Assembly: GCF_034427435.1 (NCBI RefSeq)
Contig: NZ_JAXQNP010000003.1
Coordinates: forward strand, 1,240,001 to 1,304,000
Source: Nitrospirillum sp034427435
GTDB lineage: Bacteria; Pseudomonadota; Alphaproteobacteria; Azospirillales; Azospirillaceae
DNA length: 64,000 nt
Direction of reading: 5' to 3'
Position 1 is the stretch's first letter, and the number at the start of each line of letters is the position of its first letter. This document shows positions 9,066-17,261 of this stretch, piece after piece. The position numbers were made by a program, and so were the translations under genes. A model generated the notes under the pieces. That model was not told the origin of the DNA. It was given only the letters and a program-made list of their open reading frames with translations, and did no database searches.

Positions 9066-9390
9066 TCCGCTCTCGCCCGATGGTTCTTACCCTGCTTAAG
9101 AGGAACACGGACCCACCTTCCGGTGGATATTGAATGCCACAAATGCCCCTCATGATTGAGTAACCATATTGTCATGATTCGTAGGGTGTCAATCCACCTC
9201 TATGATCTTTTTCAAAGAGCGTTCGGACGCATGGTTCTCCTGTAAATAGTAAACTATGGGGTGTTTAAGCGGATGGGTCGTCGCTGGTGTCATGATGAAT
9301 TGCGGGGGCAAGCCATGTCGCCGCCCATCTTGCGCCACCTCCTGAGCGGTGCCAGCCTGCTTCCCTCGCACATATGGAAGGGGATGGGGC
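9066..9390. other. Intergenic region between the DUF3326 operon and the dehydratase
   Basis: 325 bp with no convincing gene. It holds the candidate minus-strand promoter at 9164-9192. Further out on the minus strand is a good ribosome site (CAGGAGAACC, 9233-9242) followed by ATG and only six codons (stop at 9212-9214), upstream of that promoter. The remainder is A+T-rich compared with the flanks. Confidence 0.5.
9164..9192 (-). promoter_or_regulatory. Candidate promoter of the DUF3326-decarboxylase-Rieske operon
   Basis: On the minus strand a perfect TTGACA (9187-9192) is followed after 17 bp by ATATGG (9164-9169), or after 16 bp by AATATG. It lies about 100 bp before the DUF3326 start in an A+T-rich gap. 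Confidence 0.4.
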
Positions 9391-10373
9391 ATGGGCATGG
9401 CGGTGACGGGCGCGGATGTCGAGGCGGCGGCGGACCTGCTGGCGGGCAAGGCGGTGGTGACGCCGCTGCTCACCAACGCGGCCCTGGACGCGGTGGTGGG
9501 GGCCCGGGTTCTCCTGAAGCCCGAGGTGCTGCAGCGCACCGGCTCCTTCAAGTTCCGCGGCGCCTATAACCGCCTGGGCCGCCTGACGGCCGAGGAGAGG
9601 GCGCGGGGTGTCGTCGCCTGGTCCTCCGGCAACCATGCCCAGGGTGTGGCGGAGGCCGCGCGGCTGGTCGGCACCAAGGCCACCATCGTCATGCCGGCCG
9701 ACGCCCCCGCCATCAAGGTGGCCGGCACGCGCGCCCTGGGGGCCGAGATCGTCTTCTACGACCGCTACACCGAGGATCGCGAGGTCATCGGGCGGGAGCT
9801 CAGCGCCCGCACCGGGGCGGTGCTGGTCCCTTCCTATGACGATGTCCACATCATCGCCGGCCAGGGCACGGTGGGGTTGGAGATCGGGCGCCAGGCGGCG
9901 GCCTTGGGCCTGACGGTGGACGCCTGCCTGGTGAATTGCAGCGGCGGTGGCCTGGCCACCGGCACGGCCCTGGGCCTCAAGCAAACCTTCCCCGGCGCCC
10001 GCGTGCACACGGCGGAGCCGGAAGGCTTCGATGACATGGCGCGGTCGCTGGCGGCCGGGGAACGGCTGGCCAACGCGCCGGGGGGAAGTCCTCCTGCGAC
10101 GCCTTGCTGTCCCCCAGCCCGGGCACCATCACCTTCCCCTTGGCCCAGATCCTGCTGGGCCCCGGCCTGGTGGTGACGGAGGCGGAGGTGCGCGCCGCCA
10201 TGCGGTTCGCGGCGGCGAACCTGAAGCTGGTGGTGGAGCCGGGCGGGGCGGCGGCGCTGGCGGCCCTGCTGTCCGGCAAGGTGGATGCCGCCGGACGGAC
10301 CATCGCCGTGGTGCTGTCGGGCGGCAACGTTGATCCGGCGTTCTATGCCGAGGTGCTGAAGGAAGCGGCCTGA
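9391..10373 (+). pseudogene. Serine/threonine dehydratase (PLP), disrupted by a single-base frameshift
   Basis: A threonine/serine ammonia-lyase of fold type II: the PLP lysine in GSFKFRGAYN, SSGNHAQG for substrate carboxylate binding, and the phosphate-cradling SGGGL. It should convert L-serine or L-threonine to the 2-oxo acid plus ammonia. The reading frame is intact from ATG 9391 (ribosome site GGAAGGGG at 9376-9383) to about 10085. After a run of six G at 10080-10085 the protein continues in another frame (KSSCDALLSP and on to the TGA at 10371-10373). One extra G restores a normal enzyme of about 327 residues. The change sits in a homopolymer, so a sequencing or assembly error is as likely as a real lesion. 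The stop at 10174-10176 would otherwise truncate the protein before its end. Confidence 0.8.
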
Positions 10374-10380
10374 GGGCGAA

Positions 10381-10407
10381 GGCCGGCCGCACGGGATGCG
10401 GCCGGCC
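10381..10407. terminator. Bidirectional hairpin between convergent dehydratase and peroxiredoxin genes
   Basis: Perfect 11-bp inverted repeat GGCCGGCCGCA / TGCGGCCGGCC around a 5-nt loop, placed between two convergent stops. There is no T-run, so it is a stable hairpin but not a textbook intrinsic terminator. Confidence 0.55.
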
Positions 10408-10418
10408 GCCAACTGAGA

Positions 10419-11051
10419 TTATTTCGGCTGCGGAACAATGCGCAGATAGGGCTTGGGCGCTGTCCACCCGTCCGGGAACTTGGCCTTGGCGGCCTCGTCC
10501 GACACCGACAGGGCGATGATGACGTCACCGCCCGCTTGCCAGTCGGCTGGGGTGGCCACGCTGTGCCGGTCAGTCAGTTGCAGGCTGTCGATCACCCGCA
10601 GGATTTCGTGGAAGTTGCGGCCCGTGGTCTGCGGATAGGTCAGCAGCAGGCGCACCTTCTTCTTGGGATCGATGACGAACACGGTGCGCACCGTGTGTGT
10701 CTCGTCATGGTTGGGGTGGATCATGTCGTAAAGGGCGGCCACCGCGCGGTCCGGGTCGGCGATCAGGGCGAAGTTCAGGGCGGCACCCTGCGTTTCCTCG
10801 ATGTCCCGGGCCCAGTCGCGGTGGCTGCCCACCGGGTCCACCGACAGGCCGATGGGCTTCACGCCGCGCTTGTCGAATTCCGGCTTCAGCCGGGCGACAG
10901 CCCCCAGCTCGGTGGTGCAGACCGGCGTGAAGTCGCGCGGGTGGGAGAACAGCACGGCCCAGCCGTCGCCGATCCAGTCATGGAAACGGATGGGGCCTTC
11001 CGATGTGTCGGCCTGGAAGTCGGGGGCGATGTCGCCCAGTCGCAGGGTCAT
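10419..11051 (-). CDS. 1-Cys peroxiredoxin (Prx6/AhpC-TSA family, 210 aa)
   Basis: The peroxidatic cysteine is C45 in HPRDFTPVCTTE. No second cysteine is visible anywhere in the protein, which makes it a 1-Cys enzyme. The C-terminal 1-cysPrx_C domain is present (WQAGGDVIIALSVSDEEA-like stretch, then KFPDGW near the end). Length is normal for the Prx6 branch. It reduces H2O2 and organic or lipid peroxides in the cytosol and needs an outside thiol or ascorbate to be recycled. It is transcribed alone, convergent with the dehydratase and divergent from a small unknown gene. Confidence 0.94.
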   Translation of the reverse strand: MTLRLGDIAPDFQADTSEGPIRFHDWIGDGWAVLFSHPRDFTPVCTTELGAVARLKPEFDKRGVKPIGLSVDPVGSHRDWARDIEETQGAALNFALIADPDRAVAALYDMIHPNHDETHTVRTVFVIDPKKKVRLLLTYPQTTGRNFHEILRVIDSLQLTDRHSVATPADWQAGGDVIIALSVSDEAAKAKFPDGWTAPKPYLRIVPQPK

Positions 11052-11158
11052 GGCGTATCCTCCGGGGGTGGTGCCGGCGGGGTTGGCAGCGCCGGCGATG
11101 ATGCGCTATCGAAAAGGCCCGGCGCTCCCGCGCCGGATAGGCTGAGAGGGTGGATGGC

Positions 11159-11371
11159 ATGGAACTCGAGGATCGGTTGGCGGTGAAGCTGCTGGCCCAG
11201 GCCCAGGCCCTGCTGGGCAAGGCGATGAACGAGACGCTGTGCACGCACCCCGACCGTCGCCTGGTGCGCGCGCTGGTGACGGACGCCCAGGCGATGATCG
11301 CCGAGTTCGGGGAAACCTATTTCGAGGAAAGGGCCGGGGCCCCGGCCGGGGATCAGGCCGCCTCGGGCTGA
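11159..11371 (+). CDS. Small conserved-looking hypothetical protein (70 aa)
   Basis: Reads MELEDRLAVKLLAQAQALLG and continues as a mostly helical, charged protein with no membrane segment or cysteine motif (one Cys). Start ATG 11159 follows GAGAGGG (11144-11150); an in-frame GTG at 11150 is an alternative. Codon third positions are G/C-rich as in the neighbours, which supports a real gene. It is divergent from the peroxiredoxin gene. Its last 19 bp overlap the end of the convergent next gene. No family recognised. Confidence 0.6.
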   Translation: MELEDRLAVKLLAQAQALLGKAMNETLCTHPDRRLVRALVTDAQAMIAEFGETYFEERAGAPAGDQAASG

Positions 11372-11658
11372 CCCGGGCTGGTGGGGCCTTCCCAGCTGCG
11401 CCAGATTTGGCCGCGGCTGTCGCGGGTGCGGCGCTGGTCGGCCAAGGCGGCCTCCAGGCTGCTCACCGCCCGTTCCACGGCCCGCACGCTGCGGAACCGT
11501 TGCCCGTCCAGGGCTTGGAACAGGGTGTTCGAGGCGAAGAACTGGACGTCCCGGCCGTCCTGCACGGCCAGCCCCGCCGTGTGGCGGGCGGTCTCGATGA
11601 TGACCGCGGCGGGCGCGGGCGCCCGGACGATGTCCTGATTTTGAAGTCGCTGGCTCAT
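11353..11658 (-). CDS. Hypothetical protein (101 aa)
   Basis: Starts at ATG 11658 behind AGGGAGC (11667-11673), an ideal spacing. The protein has a region from about residue 15 to 75 that alternates hydrophobic and charged residues (AAVIIETARHTAGLAVQDG, then FFASNTLFQALDG), and an Arg/Asp-rich tail. No signal peptide, helix-turn-helix or metal motif can be seen. The leader carries a 9-bp perfect hairpin just before the ribosome site. Function unknown. Confidence 0.6.
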   Translation of the reverse strand: MSQRLQNQDIVRAPAPAAVIIETARHTAGLAVQDGRDVQFFASNTLFQALDGQRFRSVRAVERAVSSLEAALADQRRTRDSRGQIWRSWEGPTSPGQPEAA

Positions 11659-11672
11659 GGTGAGCTCCCTCT

Positions 11673-11696
11673 ACACCCCCGCCATTACGGGGGTGT
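11673..11696 (-). promoter_or_regulatory. Perfect 9-bp inverted repeat in the leader of the 101-aa gene
   Basis: ACACCCCCG-N6-CGGGGGTGT lies directly upstream of the ribosome site (its end overlaps the A of AGGGAGC). In the transcript it would form a strong hairpin beside the Shine-Dalgarno. It may be an operator, a translational control hairpin or an mRNA stabiliser. Confidence 0.45.
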
Positions 11697-12311
11697 GAAA
11701 ACAACACGATGGTTTTGTGGCTCGGGGCCCTGGGGCCCGGAACGGTGCGGCTGGGCCCGGCGGGACGCGGCATGCGCGTCCGGCGGGGCATCAACAGCGG
11801 CAATCCATGCGCATGAGGCGACAGCGTCCGCCCATGGCCGGCAGGGCGGCGACGGGCGTGGAAACTCGGGACGGATACGCGTGTGGGAAAGTACTGGTCA
11901 TTGCCTGGTCCTTCACGTTCCGGAGAACCACGAAGGGGCTTCGTGGCGCTTTAGCGGTTGGTGACGCGGCGCAAGCTGCTCCGTCAAATGGCCGCGGGCC
12001 GGTTGGCCGGGCCCCACACCGATAAGGGAACGAACGGGCGGTTGTTCCTGGTGGGGCGTGGGGTCCGGCACTGGCCGGAAAGGACGCTGGGGGCGGCCCT
12101 TCCTTGACGCCAAGGCTGTCATCCGCTGATTTTTCTGTCAATAAGGATTATAATGACGAATATTTAATGTTGAATTGAGGGGCGGACGATAGTGGCATGA
12201 ATTGGGCGTTTTTGGCCGTCCGACGGATGGCGGTGTGAGGGTGCTGTAGCCGATCGGTCGCGTCCGTGACGCCCGTCACCCAAGGGGGGCCCTTCGTGGG
12301 CGCGACAATTC

Positions 12312-12425
12312 AACATCTTGCCATGTTAAATTTGCGCAGATCCCGCACGCACGCGCGGGCATTGACAGGCAGCCGTCGCCGTTGATCCTATGCCGTCCGG
12401 GGTATCGCCACCCGCCTTTAACATG
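12312..12425 (+). promoter_or_regulatory. Palindromic operator candidates upstream of the ABC importer
   Basis: AACAT-N6-ATGTT (12312-12327) overlaps CATGTTAAA (12322-12330), and the exact inverse TTTAACATG is at 12417-12425, just 32 bp before the importer start. A candidate -35 (TTGACA, 12362-12367) lies between them. The arrangement suits a regulator bridging two sites, but no regulator gene is adjacent. Confidence 0.35.
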
Positions 12426-12457
12426 TCGGCGACACTGGAATTGGAAAGGGAGCGTCC

Positions 12458-13486
12458 ATGCGTCGTGCCTATTCGTCCCTGCTGACGGCCCTGCCGCTGA
12501 TCGGCGCGCTGCTGGCGGCCCCGACCCATGCGGAGGCCCAGGCCGCCCAGCCGGTCATCCACATCGGCTACATCCCCGTTCTGGGGGCGGCCCCCGCCTA
12601 CATCATCAGCCAGGAGGGCTGGGACAAGCAGGCGGGGTTCGAGCTGAAGCTGACGCAGTTCGACAGCGGTCCCAACATGATCCTGGGCCTGGCCTCCGGC
12701 ACGCTGGAGGCCTACATGGGCGGCATTGGTCCCCTGATGGTCGCGGGCTCCCAAGGCATCGCGGTCAAGGTTGTCGCCTCCACCGCGGTGGAGGAGCTGG
12801 TGGTGGCCGGTGGGCCGGAGCTGTCGGCCGAGGCGGCCAAGGGCGGCACGAAGGCGGAGGCGATATCGCGCCTGGCCGCCAAGCTGGGCCGGCCGGTGAA
12901 GATCGCCACCCAGCCCGTAGGCTCCATCCCCGACACGGTGCTGAAGTACTGGCTGCAGGAGGATGAGCACGTCGACCCGGCCAAGGTGCAGATCGTGGCC
13001 ATGGGCATCGACGCCACCCAGCAGGCGCTGCTGGCCGGTGCGGTGGACGCCGCCACCGTGCGTGAGCCGGCCCTGACCATCATCCAGGACCGTCAGCCGG
13101 CGGTGAAGGTGCTGGCCTATGGCAAGGACATGATCAAGGACCAGCCGGGCACCGTGCTGGGCGTCACCGCCGCCCTGGCCAAGGAGCATCCCGAGCAGGT
13201 GCAGAAGCTGGTGGAACTGGTGGACCGGGCCGTCACCCTGATCGCCCAGGACCCGGCGCGCGCGGCGGCCGACGTGGAAAAGGTGCTGGGCCGCGGCATC
13301 GTTGATGTGAAGACCATGCAGCGGGCCCTGACGTCCCCCGCCTCGCAGTTCGTGGTCGACCCCCGCCGCATCGTGGAAAAGACCAAGACCTTGCAGGACT
13401 TCCAGGTGAAGACCGGCGTCTTGAAGAAGGCGGAGCCGCTGGATACGCTGTTCGACGCCAGCTATTACGAAAAACTCCATAAGTGA
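12458..13486 (+). CDS. ABC transporter substrate-binding protein, NMT1/SsuA/TauA-like (342 aa)
   Basis: A Sec signal peptide (residues about 1-28, ending THAEAQA) is followed by an NMT1/THI5-like periplasmic binding fold. It opens with IHIGYIPVLGAAPAYIISQEGW and carries the usual stretch YMGGIGPLMVAGSQGI. ATG 12458 has GGAAAGGGAG ahead of it. Relatives bind sulfonates, taurine, nitrate or thiamine precursors and deliver them to a permease/ATPase pair, which follow directly here. The ligand cannot be told from the sequence: no ssuD, tauD or thi gene is next to it. First gene of a three-gene operon. Confidence 0.9.
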   Translation: MRRAYSSLLTALPLIGALLAAPTHAEAQAAQPVIHIGYIPVLGAAPAYIISQEGWDKQAGFELKLTQFDSGPNMILGLASGTLEAYMGGIGPLMVAGSQGIAVKVVASTAVEELVVAGGPELSAEAAKGGTKAEAISRLAAKLGRPVKIATQPVGSIPDTVLKYWLQEDEHVDPAKVQIVAMGIDATQQALLAGAVDAATVREPALTIIQDRQPAVKVLAYGKDMIKDQPGTVLGVTAALAKEHPEQVQKLVELVDRAVTLIAQDPARAAADVEKVLGRGIVDVKTMQRALTSPASQFVVDPRRIVEKTKTLQDFQVKTGVLKKAEPLDTLFDASYYEKLHK

Positions 13487-13496
13487 GCGTCCTCGT

Positions 13497-14336
13497 TTGA
13501 CCTCCCCGACACCGCCGGATCAGCCCGGGGCCGCCCTGCCGGCCCCGGGTAAGCGCATTCCCCCGTCCGCCTTCCTGGCCAAGCCGTCCCGGCGGCATCG
13601 CGGCCTGTGGGCGCTGCTGGGCGTGATCGTCTTCCTGGCGGTGTGGGAGGCGGTGCCCCGCCTGGGCTTGGTGCGCCCCGTGCTGCTGCCGCCGCCCAGC
13701 GCCATCCCCCAGGCCTTCGTGGCGGAGGTGCGCAGCGGCCAGTGGACGGACGCCATCGTCCACAGCCTGGTGCATTATTTCTGGGGCCTGCTCATCGGCT
13801 CGGTCACCGGCATCGCCGCCGGCGTGCTGACCGGCATGTCCCGGCGGCTGGAGGATTTCACCAGCTGGGTCGTGCGCCTGCTGCGCCCCATCCCCGGCCT
13901 GGCGTGGGTGCCCTTCGCCATCATCTGGTTCGGCGTCACCCCCACGGCGGCCACCTTCATCATCGTGCTGGGCGTCTTCTGGATCAATTACTTCGCGGCA
14001 CTGGGCGCCGTGCAGGCGGTGGATCGCGACCTGCTGGAACTGGCCGACGCCTTCGGCCACCGCTCCACCCTGGCCAAGCTGGTCAAGATCGTGCTGCCGG
14101 CCGCCTCCGGCGCCATCCTGGCGGGTTTGCGCACCGGCCTGGGCCAGGCCTGGATGTCGGTGGTGGCGGCGGAGCTGTTCGGCGTGCCGGGCCTGGGCCA
14201 GCGCATGATGCAGGCCAGTTCCCTGCTGGCGACCGATATCGTCATCGTCTACATGGCCACCATGGCCCTGTTCTACGGCCTGGTCGACATGGGCTTCGTC
14301 GCGGTGCGTGACCGCCTGATGCGGTGGAAGGCTTAA
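13497..14336 (+). CDS. ABC transporter permease, SsuC/TauC type (279 aa)
   Basis: BPD_transp_1 family inner-membrane protein with about six helices: near residues 38-56, 88-110, 125-145, 150-170, 212-235 and 245-268. The cytoplasmic EAA-like loop is AFGHRSTLAKLVKIVLPAASGAI-type, near 185-208, and docks on the ATPase. The likely start is TTG 13497, 10 bp after the previous stop; no ATG or GTG is available early in the frame, and the ribosome site is weak, so coupling to the upstream gene is likely. The Pro-rich cytoplasmic N-terminus (about 30 residues) is longer than usual. Confidence 0.9.
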   Translation: MTSPTPPDQPGAALPAPGKRIPPSAFLAKPSRRHRGLWALLGVIVFLAVWEAVPRLGLVRPVLLPPPSAIPQAFVAEVRSGQWTDAIVHSLVHYFWGLLIGSVTGIAAGVLTGMSRRLEDFTSWVVRLLRPIPGLAWVPFAIIWFGVTPTAATFIIVLGVFWINYFAALGAVQAVDRDLLELADAFGHRSTLAKLVKIVLPAASGAILAGLRTGLGQAWMSVVAAELFGVPGLGQRMMQASSLLATDIVIVYMATMALFYGLVDMGFVAVRDRLMRWKA

Positions 14337-14337
14337 G

Positions 14338-15126
14338 ATGGCGGAGACTGCCCCCATGATCGAGATCCGCGATCTCAGCCTCGCCTTCCCGAACCCCGCG
14401 TCGCCTGACGGCCGCACCGTGGTGTTGCGCGACTTCAACCTGTCGGTCGCGCCGGGGGAGTTCATCGCCATCGTCGGCGCGTCGGGGGTGGGCAAGTCCA
14501 CCCTGTTGCGCGTGGTCGCCGGCCTGGTCCCGCCCAACAGCGGCACGGTCAGCCATGCCCAGGGCGGCGGGCCGCTGACGGGCCGCCGCCCCTATGGTCT
14601 GGTGTTCCAGGACGCGCGCTTGCTGCCCTGGCGCACCGTGCGCGCCAATGTCGCCTTCGGCCTGGAAGGGCTGGGCCTGTCCCGCGCCGAACGCCGGCGG
14701 CGGGCGGAGGAGGCGCTGGCCCTGGTGGGCCTGGCGGACAAGGCCGGCCGCTGGCCGCACCAGCTGTCGGGCGGGCAGCGCCAGCGCGTGGCCATCGCCC
14801 GCGCGCTGGCAGTCGATCCCGACCTGCTGATGATGGACGAACCCTTCGGCGCCCTGGACGCCATCACCCGCCAGTCCCTGCAGGACGAACTGCTGGACCT
14901 GTGGCGGCGCACGGCCAAGACCATCCTGTTCGTGACCCACGACATCGACGAGGCCGTCTACCTGGCCGACCGCGTCATCCTGCTGGCCGGATCGCCCGCC
15001 ACCGTGCGGTCGGAGGACCACATCGCGACACCCCGCCCCCGCGCCCGCGACGACAGCGCCGCTCGGGCACTTGTCACCCGCATCCGCGATCGCCTGTCCG
15101 ACCTGATGGACGGCGGGGGGATTTGA
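14338..15126 (+). CDS. ABC transporter ATP-binding protein, SsuB/TauB type (262 aa)
   Basis: Walker A GASGVGKST, Q-loop VFQDARLLPW, signature LSGGQRQRV, Walker B LLMMDEP and switch histidine in VTHD are all intact. ATG 14338 begins one base after the permease TAA; the internal ATG 14353 is a second option. It powers import by the SBP/permease encoded just upstream. The operon ends 2 bp later at a strong terminator. Confidence 0.95.
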   Translation: MAETAPMIEIRDLSLAFPNPASPDGRTVVLRDFNLSVAPGEFIAIVGASGVGKSTLLRVVAGLVPPNSGTVSHAQGGGPLTGRRPYGLVFQDARLLPWRTVRANVAFGLEGLGLSRAERRRRAEEALALVGLADKAGRWPHQLSGGQRQRVAIARALAVDPDLLMMDEPFGALDAITRQSLQDELLDLWRRTAKTILFVTHDIDEAVYLADRVILLAGSPATVRSEDHIATPRPRARDDSAARALVTRIRDRLSDLMDGGGI

Positions 15127-15127
15127 C

Positions 15128-15157
15128 AAAAAGGCTGGGGTGGTGCCCCAGCCTTTT
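15128..15157. terminator. Bidirectional intrinsic terminator
   Basis: AAAAGGCTGGGG-N5-CCCCAGCCTTTT: a 12-bp perfect stem whose A/T arms give a U-run in both directions. It sits between the convergent importer operon and the acyl-CoA dehydrogenase gene. Confidence 0.9.
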
Positions 15158-15168
15158 GTCTTAACGGT

Positions 15169-16956
15169 TCAGAACTGATCTTCCGACAACGCCATCAGGG
15201 TGCGGTGACCGGTGCGGATCAGGTCGGCCAGGCCCAGCGATGGGCCCACCACCTGTTCCACGAAGAAGCGGGCGGTGACCAGCTTGCTCTCATGGAAGGC
15301 GGCGTCCTGGCCTTGGGCCAGCGCCTGGTTGGCGGCGATGGCGCCCCGGGCCAGCAGGAAGGCGCCGGTGACGTTGCCGAACAGGGTCAGGTAGGGCACG
15401 GCCCCGGCCGCCGCCGCGCGCGCGTCGGCCTTCACATGGTCCACCAGGAAGGACGTCGCGTCCTCCAGCGCCGCGATGCCGCGCTTCAGGCCCTGGGCGA
15501 TGGCGGCCAGGTCGTCGCCCGGCTGGGCGGCGGCGGCCTCCGTCGTTTCGGCCATCTGGGCGAACAGCGCGCGGGCGGTGGCGCCGCCGTCCCGGCCCAG
15601 CTTGCGGAATACTAGATCGTTGGCCTGGATGCCGTTGGTGCCCTCGTAGATCGGGGCGATGCGGGCGTCGCGGTAATACTGGGCCGCCCCCGTCTCCTCG
15701 ATGAAGCCCATGCCGCCGTGCACCTGCACGCCCAGGCTGGCGACCTCCACCCCGATGTCGGTGCTCCACGCCTTGGCCACCGGCGTCATCAGGTCGTTCA
15801 TCAGGCCGGCCTGGTGAGCGGCCGCCGCGTCGGGGTGATGGTGCCGGCCGTCCAGGAACGAGGCGGTGAAATAGACGATGGCCCGCGCGGCCTCCACCTT
15901 CGACCGCATGGTCAGCAGCATGCGCCGCACGTCGGGATGGTGGATGATGGTCACCGGCTGCGGCCCGCCGGCGACGTCGCGGCTCTGCACCCGGGTCTTG
16001 GCATAGGCCAACGCCTGCTGGTAGGCGCGGTCGCCGATGGCGACGCCCTGCAGGCCCACCCCCAGGCGCGCGTTGTTCATCATGGTGAACATGTACTCGA
16101 TGCCGCGGTTCTCCTCGCCCACCAGGTAGCCGACGCAGGCGCCGTTGTCGCCATAGCTCATGACGGCGGTGGGGCTGGCGTGGATGCCCAGCTTGTGCTC
16201 CAGGCTGACGCAGCGGGCGTCGTTGCGCTCACCCGGCGTGCCGTCGGCGTTCAGCAGGAACTTGGGCACGATGAACAGCGAGATGCCCTTGGTGCCCGCC
16301 GGCGCCTCCGGCGTGCGGGCCAGCACCAGGTGGACGATGTTGTCCGTCCAGTCATGGTCGCCATAGGTGATGAAGATCTTCTGCCCGGTGATGCGGTAGG
16401 TGCCGTCCGCATGCCGCACCGCGCGGGTGCGTACCGCGCCCACGTCGGACCCGGCCTGCGGCTCCGTCAGGTTCATGGTCCCGGCCCATTCGCCGGAGAT
16501 CAGCTTTTCCAAATAAAGCTTCTTCTGCTCATCCGACCCGTGGGCGGTCAGCAGTTCCACTGCCCCTTGGGTCAGCAGCGGCCCCAGGGCGAAGGACATG
16601 TTGGCGCTGGTCCAGGTTTCCAGCAGCGCGATGAACAGGGTCCAGGGCAGGCCCTGGCCGCCATGGTCGGGGTCGAAGGGCACGCTGTTCCACCCGCCCT
16701 CCACGAACTGCCGGTAGGCGTCCTTGAAACCGTCGGGGGTGCGCACGCCGGTTTCGGTCAGGCGCGCCCCCTGGCGGTCGCCGGGCGCGTTCAGCGGGGC
16801 CAGCACGTTGTCGGCCAGCTTGGCGCCTTCCTCCAGCACGGCGTCCACCAGGTCGGGGGTCGCGGCCTCGAAGGCGGGCAGGGCCGCGACGCGGTCCAAG
16901 CCGACGACGGAATTCAGGACGAAACGGATTTCCTTCAGGGGCGCTTGATAGCTCAT
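15169..16956 (-). CDS. Acyl-CoA dehydrogenase, about 600-aa class (DmdC/FadE5-like, 595 aa)
   Basis: Order of domains: a short N-terminal ACAD extension (from SYQAPLKEIRFVLN), the alpha-helical N-domain, the beta-domain with MNLTEPQAGSDVGAVRT for FAD and substrate binding, and the C-domain with QVHGGMGFIEETGAAQYYRDARI. The catalytic-loop sequence IYEGTNGIQANDL follows, and a C-terminal extension typical of the long class. The enzyme oxidises an acyl-CoA to the 2-enoyl-CoA and passes electrons to ETF. Substrates in this class range from long-chain acyl-CoA to methylmercaptopropionyl-CoA, so the chain cannot be named. Transcribed alone. Confidence 0.95.
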   Translation of the reverse strand: MSYQAPLKEIRFVLNSVVGLDRVAALPAFEAATPDLVDAVLEEGAKLADNVLAPLNAPGDRQGARLTETGVRTPDGFKDAYRQFVEGGWNSVPFDPDHGGQGLPWTLFIALLETWTSANMSFALGPLLTQGAVELLTAHGSDEQKKLYLEKLISGEWAGTMNLTEPQAGSDVGAVRTRAVRHADGTYRITGQKIFITYGDHDWTDNIVHLVLARTPEAPAGTKGISLFIVPKFLLNADGTPGERNDARCVSLEHKLGIHASPTAVMSYGDNGACVGYLVGEENRGIEYMFTMMNNARLGVGLQGVAIGDRAYQQALAYAKTRVQSRDVAGGPQPVTIIHHPDVRRMLLTMRSKVEAARAIVYFTASFLDGRHHHPDAAAAHQAGLMNDLMTPVAKAWSTDIGVEVASLGVQVHGGMGFIEETGAAQYYRDARIAPIYEGTNGIQANDLVFRKLGRDGGATARALFAQMAETTEAAAAQPGDDLAAIAQGLKRGIAALEDATSFLVDHVKADARAAAAGAVPYLTLFGNVTGAFLLARGAIAANQALAQGQDAAFHESKLVTARFFVEQVVGPSLGLADLIRTGHRTLMALSEDQF

Positions 16957-17261
16957 GGTCTCTCGGGTCCTCCCGGGTGCCGGCGGCGGCCCGGCGCCTC
17001 CTCGCTTCAGGACAAGGGGGGCGGGCCCGGCACGGCCGGCGGGGTGCTCACTGTTATTGGGCGGGCGGGCCCATCATCGATGGCGGAAGGGCCGCGTCCC
17101 GTCGACGCGGGTGTCATCCTGCCGGGACGGCGGCGGGCGGGCAAGCGTCGGTGACGTTTTCCGGTGTGCCGGCCATTTGGCACGGCCTTTGCTTTCCTGT
17201 TGGGCCAACATCGGATCGGCCCCGTCGGCCGGTCGCTTTTCCAGGTAAATGAGGTCCGGTC
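16957..17261. other. Divergent intergenic region (about 300 bp)
   Basis: Between the acyl-CoA dehydrogenase and lytic transglycosylase starts. It contains the sigma-54 site at 17178-17192 and a 7-bp inverted repeat CCGCGTC-N5-GACGCGG (17092-17110), possibly an activator or operator site about 75 bp upstream of it. No gene seen. Confidence 0.5.
17178..17192 (+). promoter_or_regulatory. Sigma-54 (RpoN) promoter
   Basis: TGGCACGGCCTTTGC matches the -24/-12 consensus (TGGCACG-N4-TTGC) exactly, followed by T as preferred. It is 70 bp before the GTG of the lytic transglycosylase on the same strand. Confidence 0.75.

Larger units (their letters stand above)
11659..12457. other. Long non-coding region (about 800 bp) before the ABC importer
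   Basis: No reading frame here has a plausible start, ribosome site and product. Visible elements are the hairpin at 11673-11696, an A+T-rich patch at 12131-12180, and palindromes at 12312-12330 and 12417-12425. A TTGACA at 12362-12367 has only a poor -10 (TCCTAT, 18 bp on). I looked for TPP and other common riboswitch cores and found none. Confidence 0.5.

Noticed and set aside
9200..9245. Six-codon leader with ribosome site upstream of the DUF3326 operon
   Set aside because: It begins upstream of the better promoter candidate (9164-9192), so it would not be on that transcript. It may be chance.
11900..12457. TPP or other riboswitch before the NMT1/THI5-like importer
   Set aside because: The CTGAGA core and matching helices of TPP were not found, nor were cobalamin or SAM motifs.
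16724..17248. Plus-strand frames over the start of the acyl-CoA dehydrogenase gene
   Set aside because: They lack plausible products and are explained by the antisense of the dehydrogenase gene and the G+C-rich intergenic DNA.
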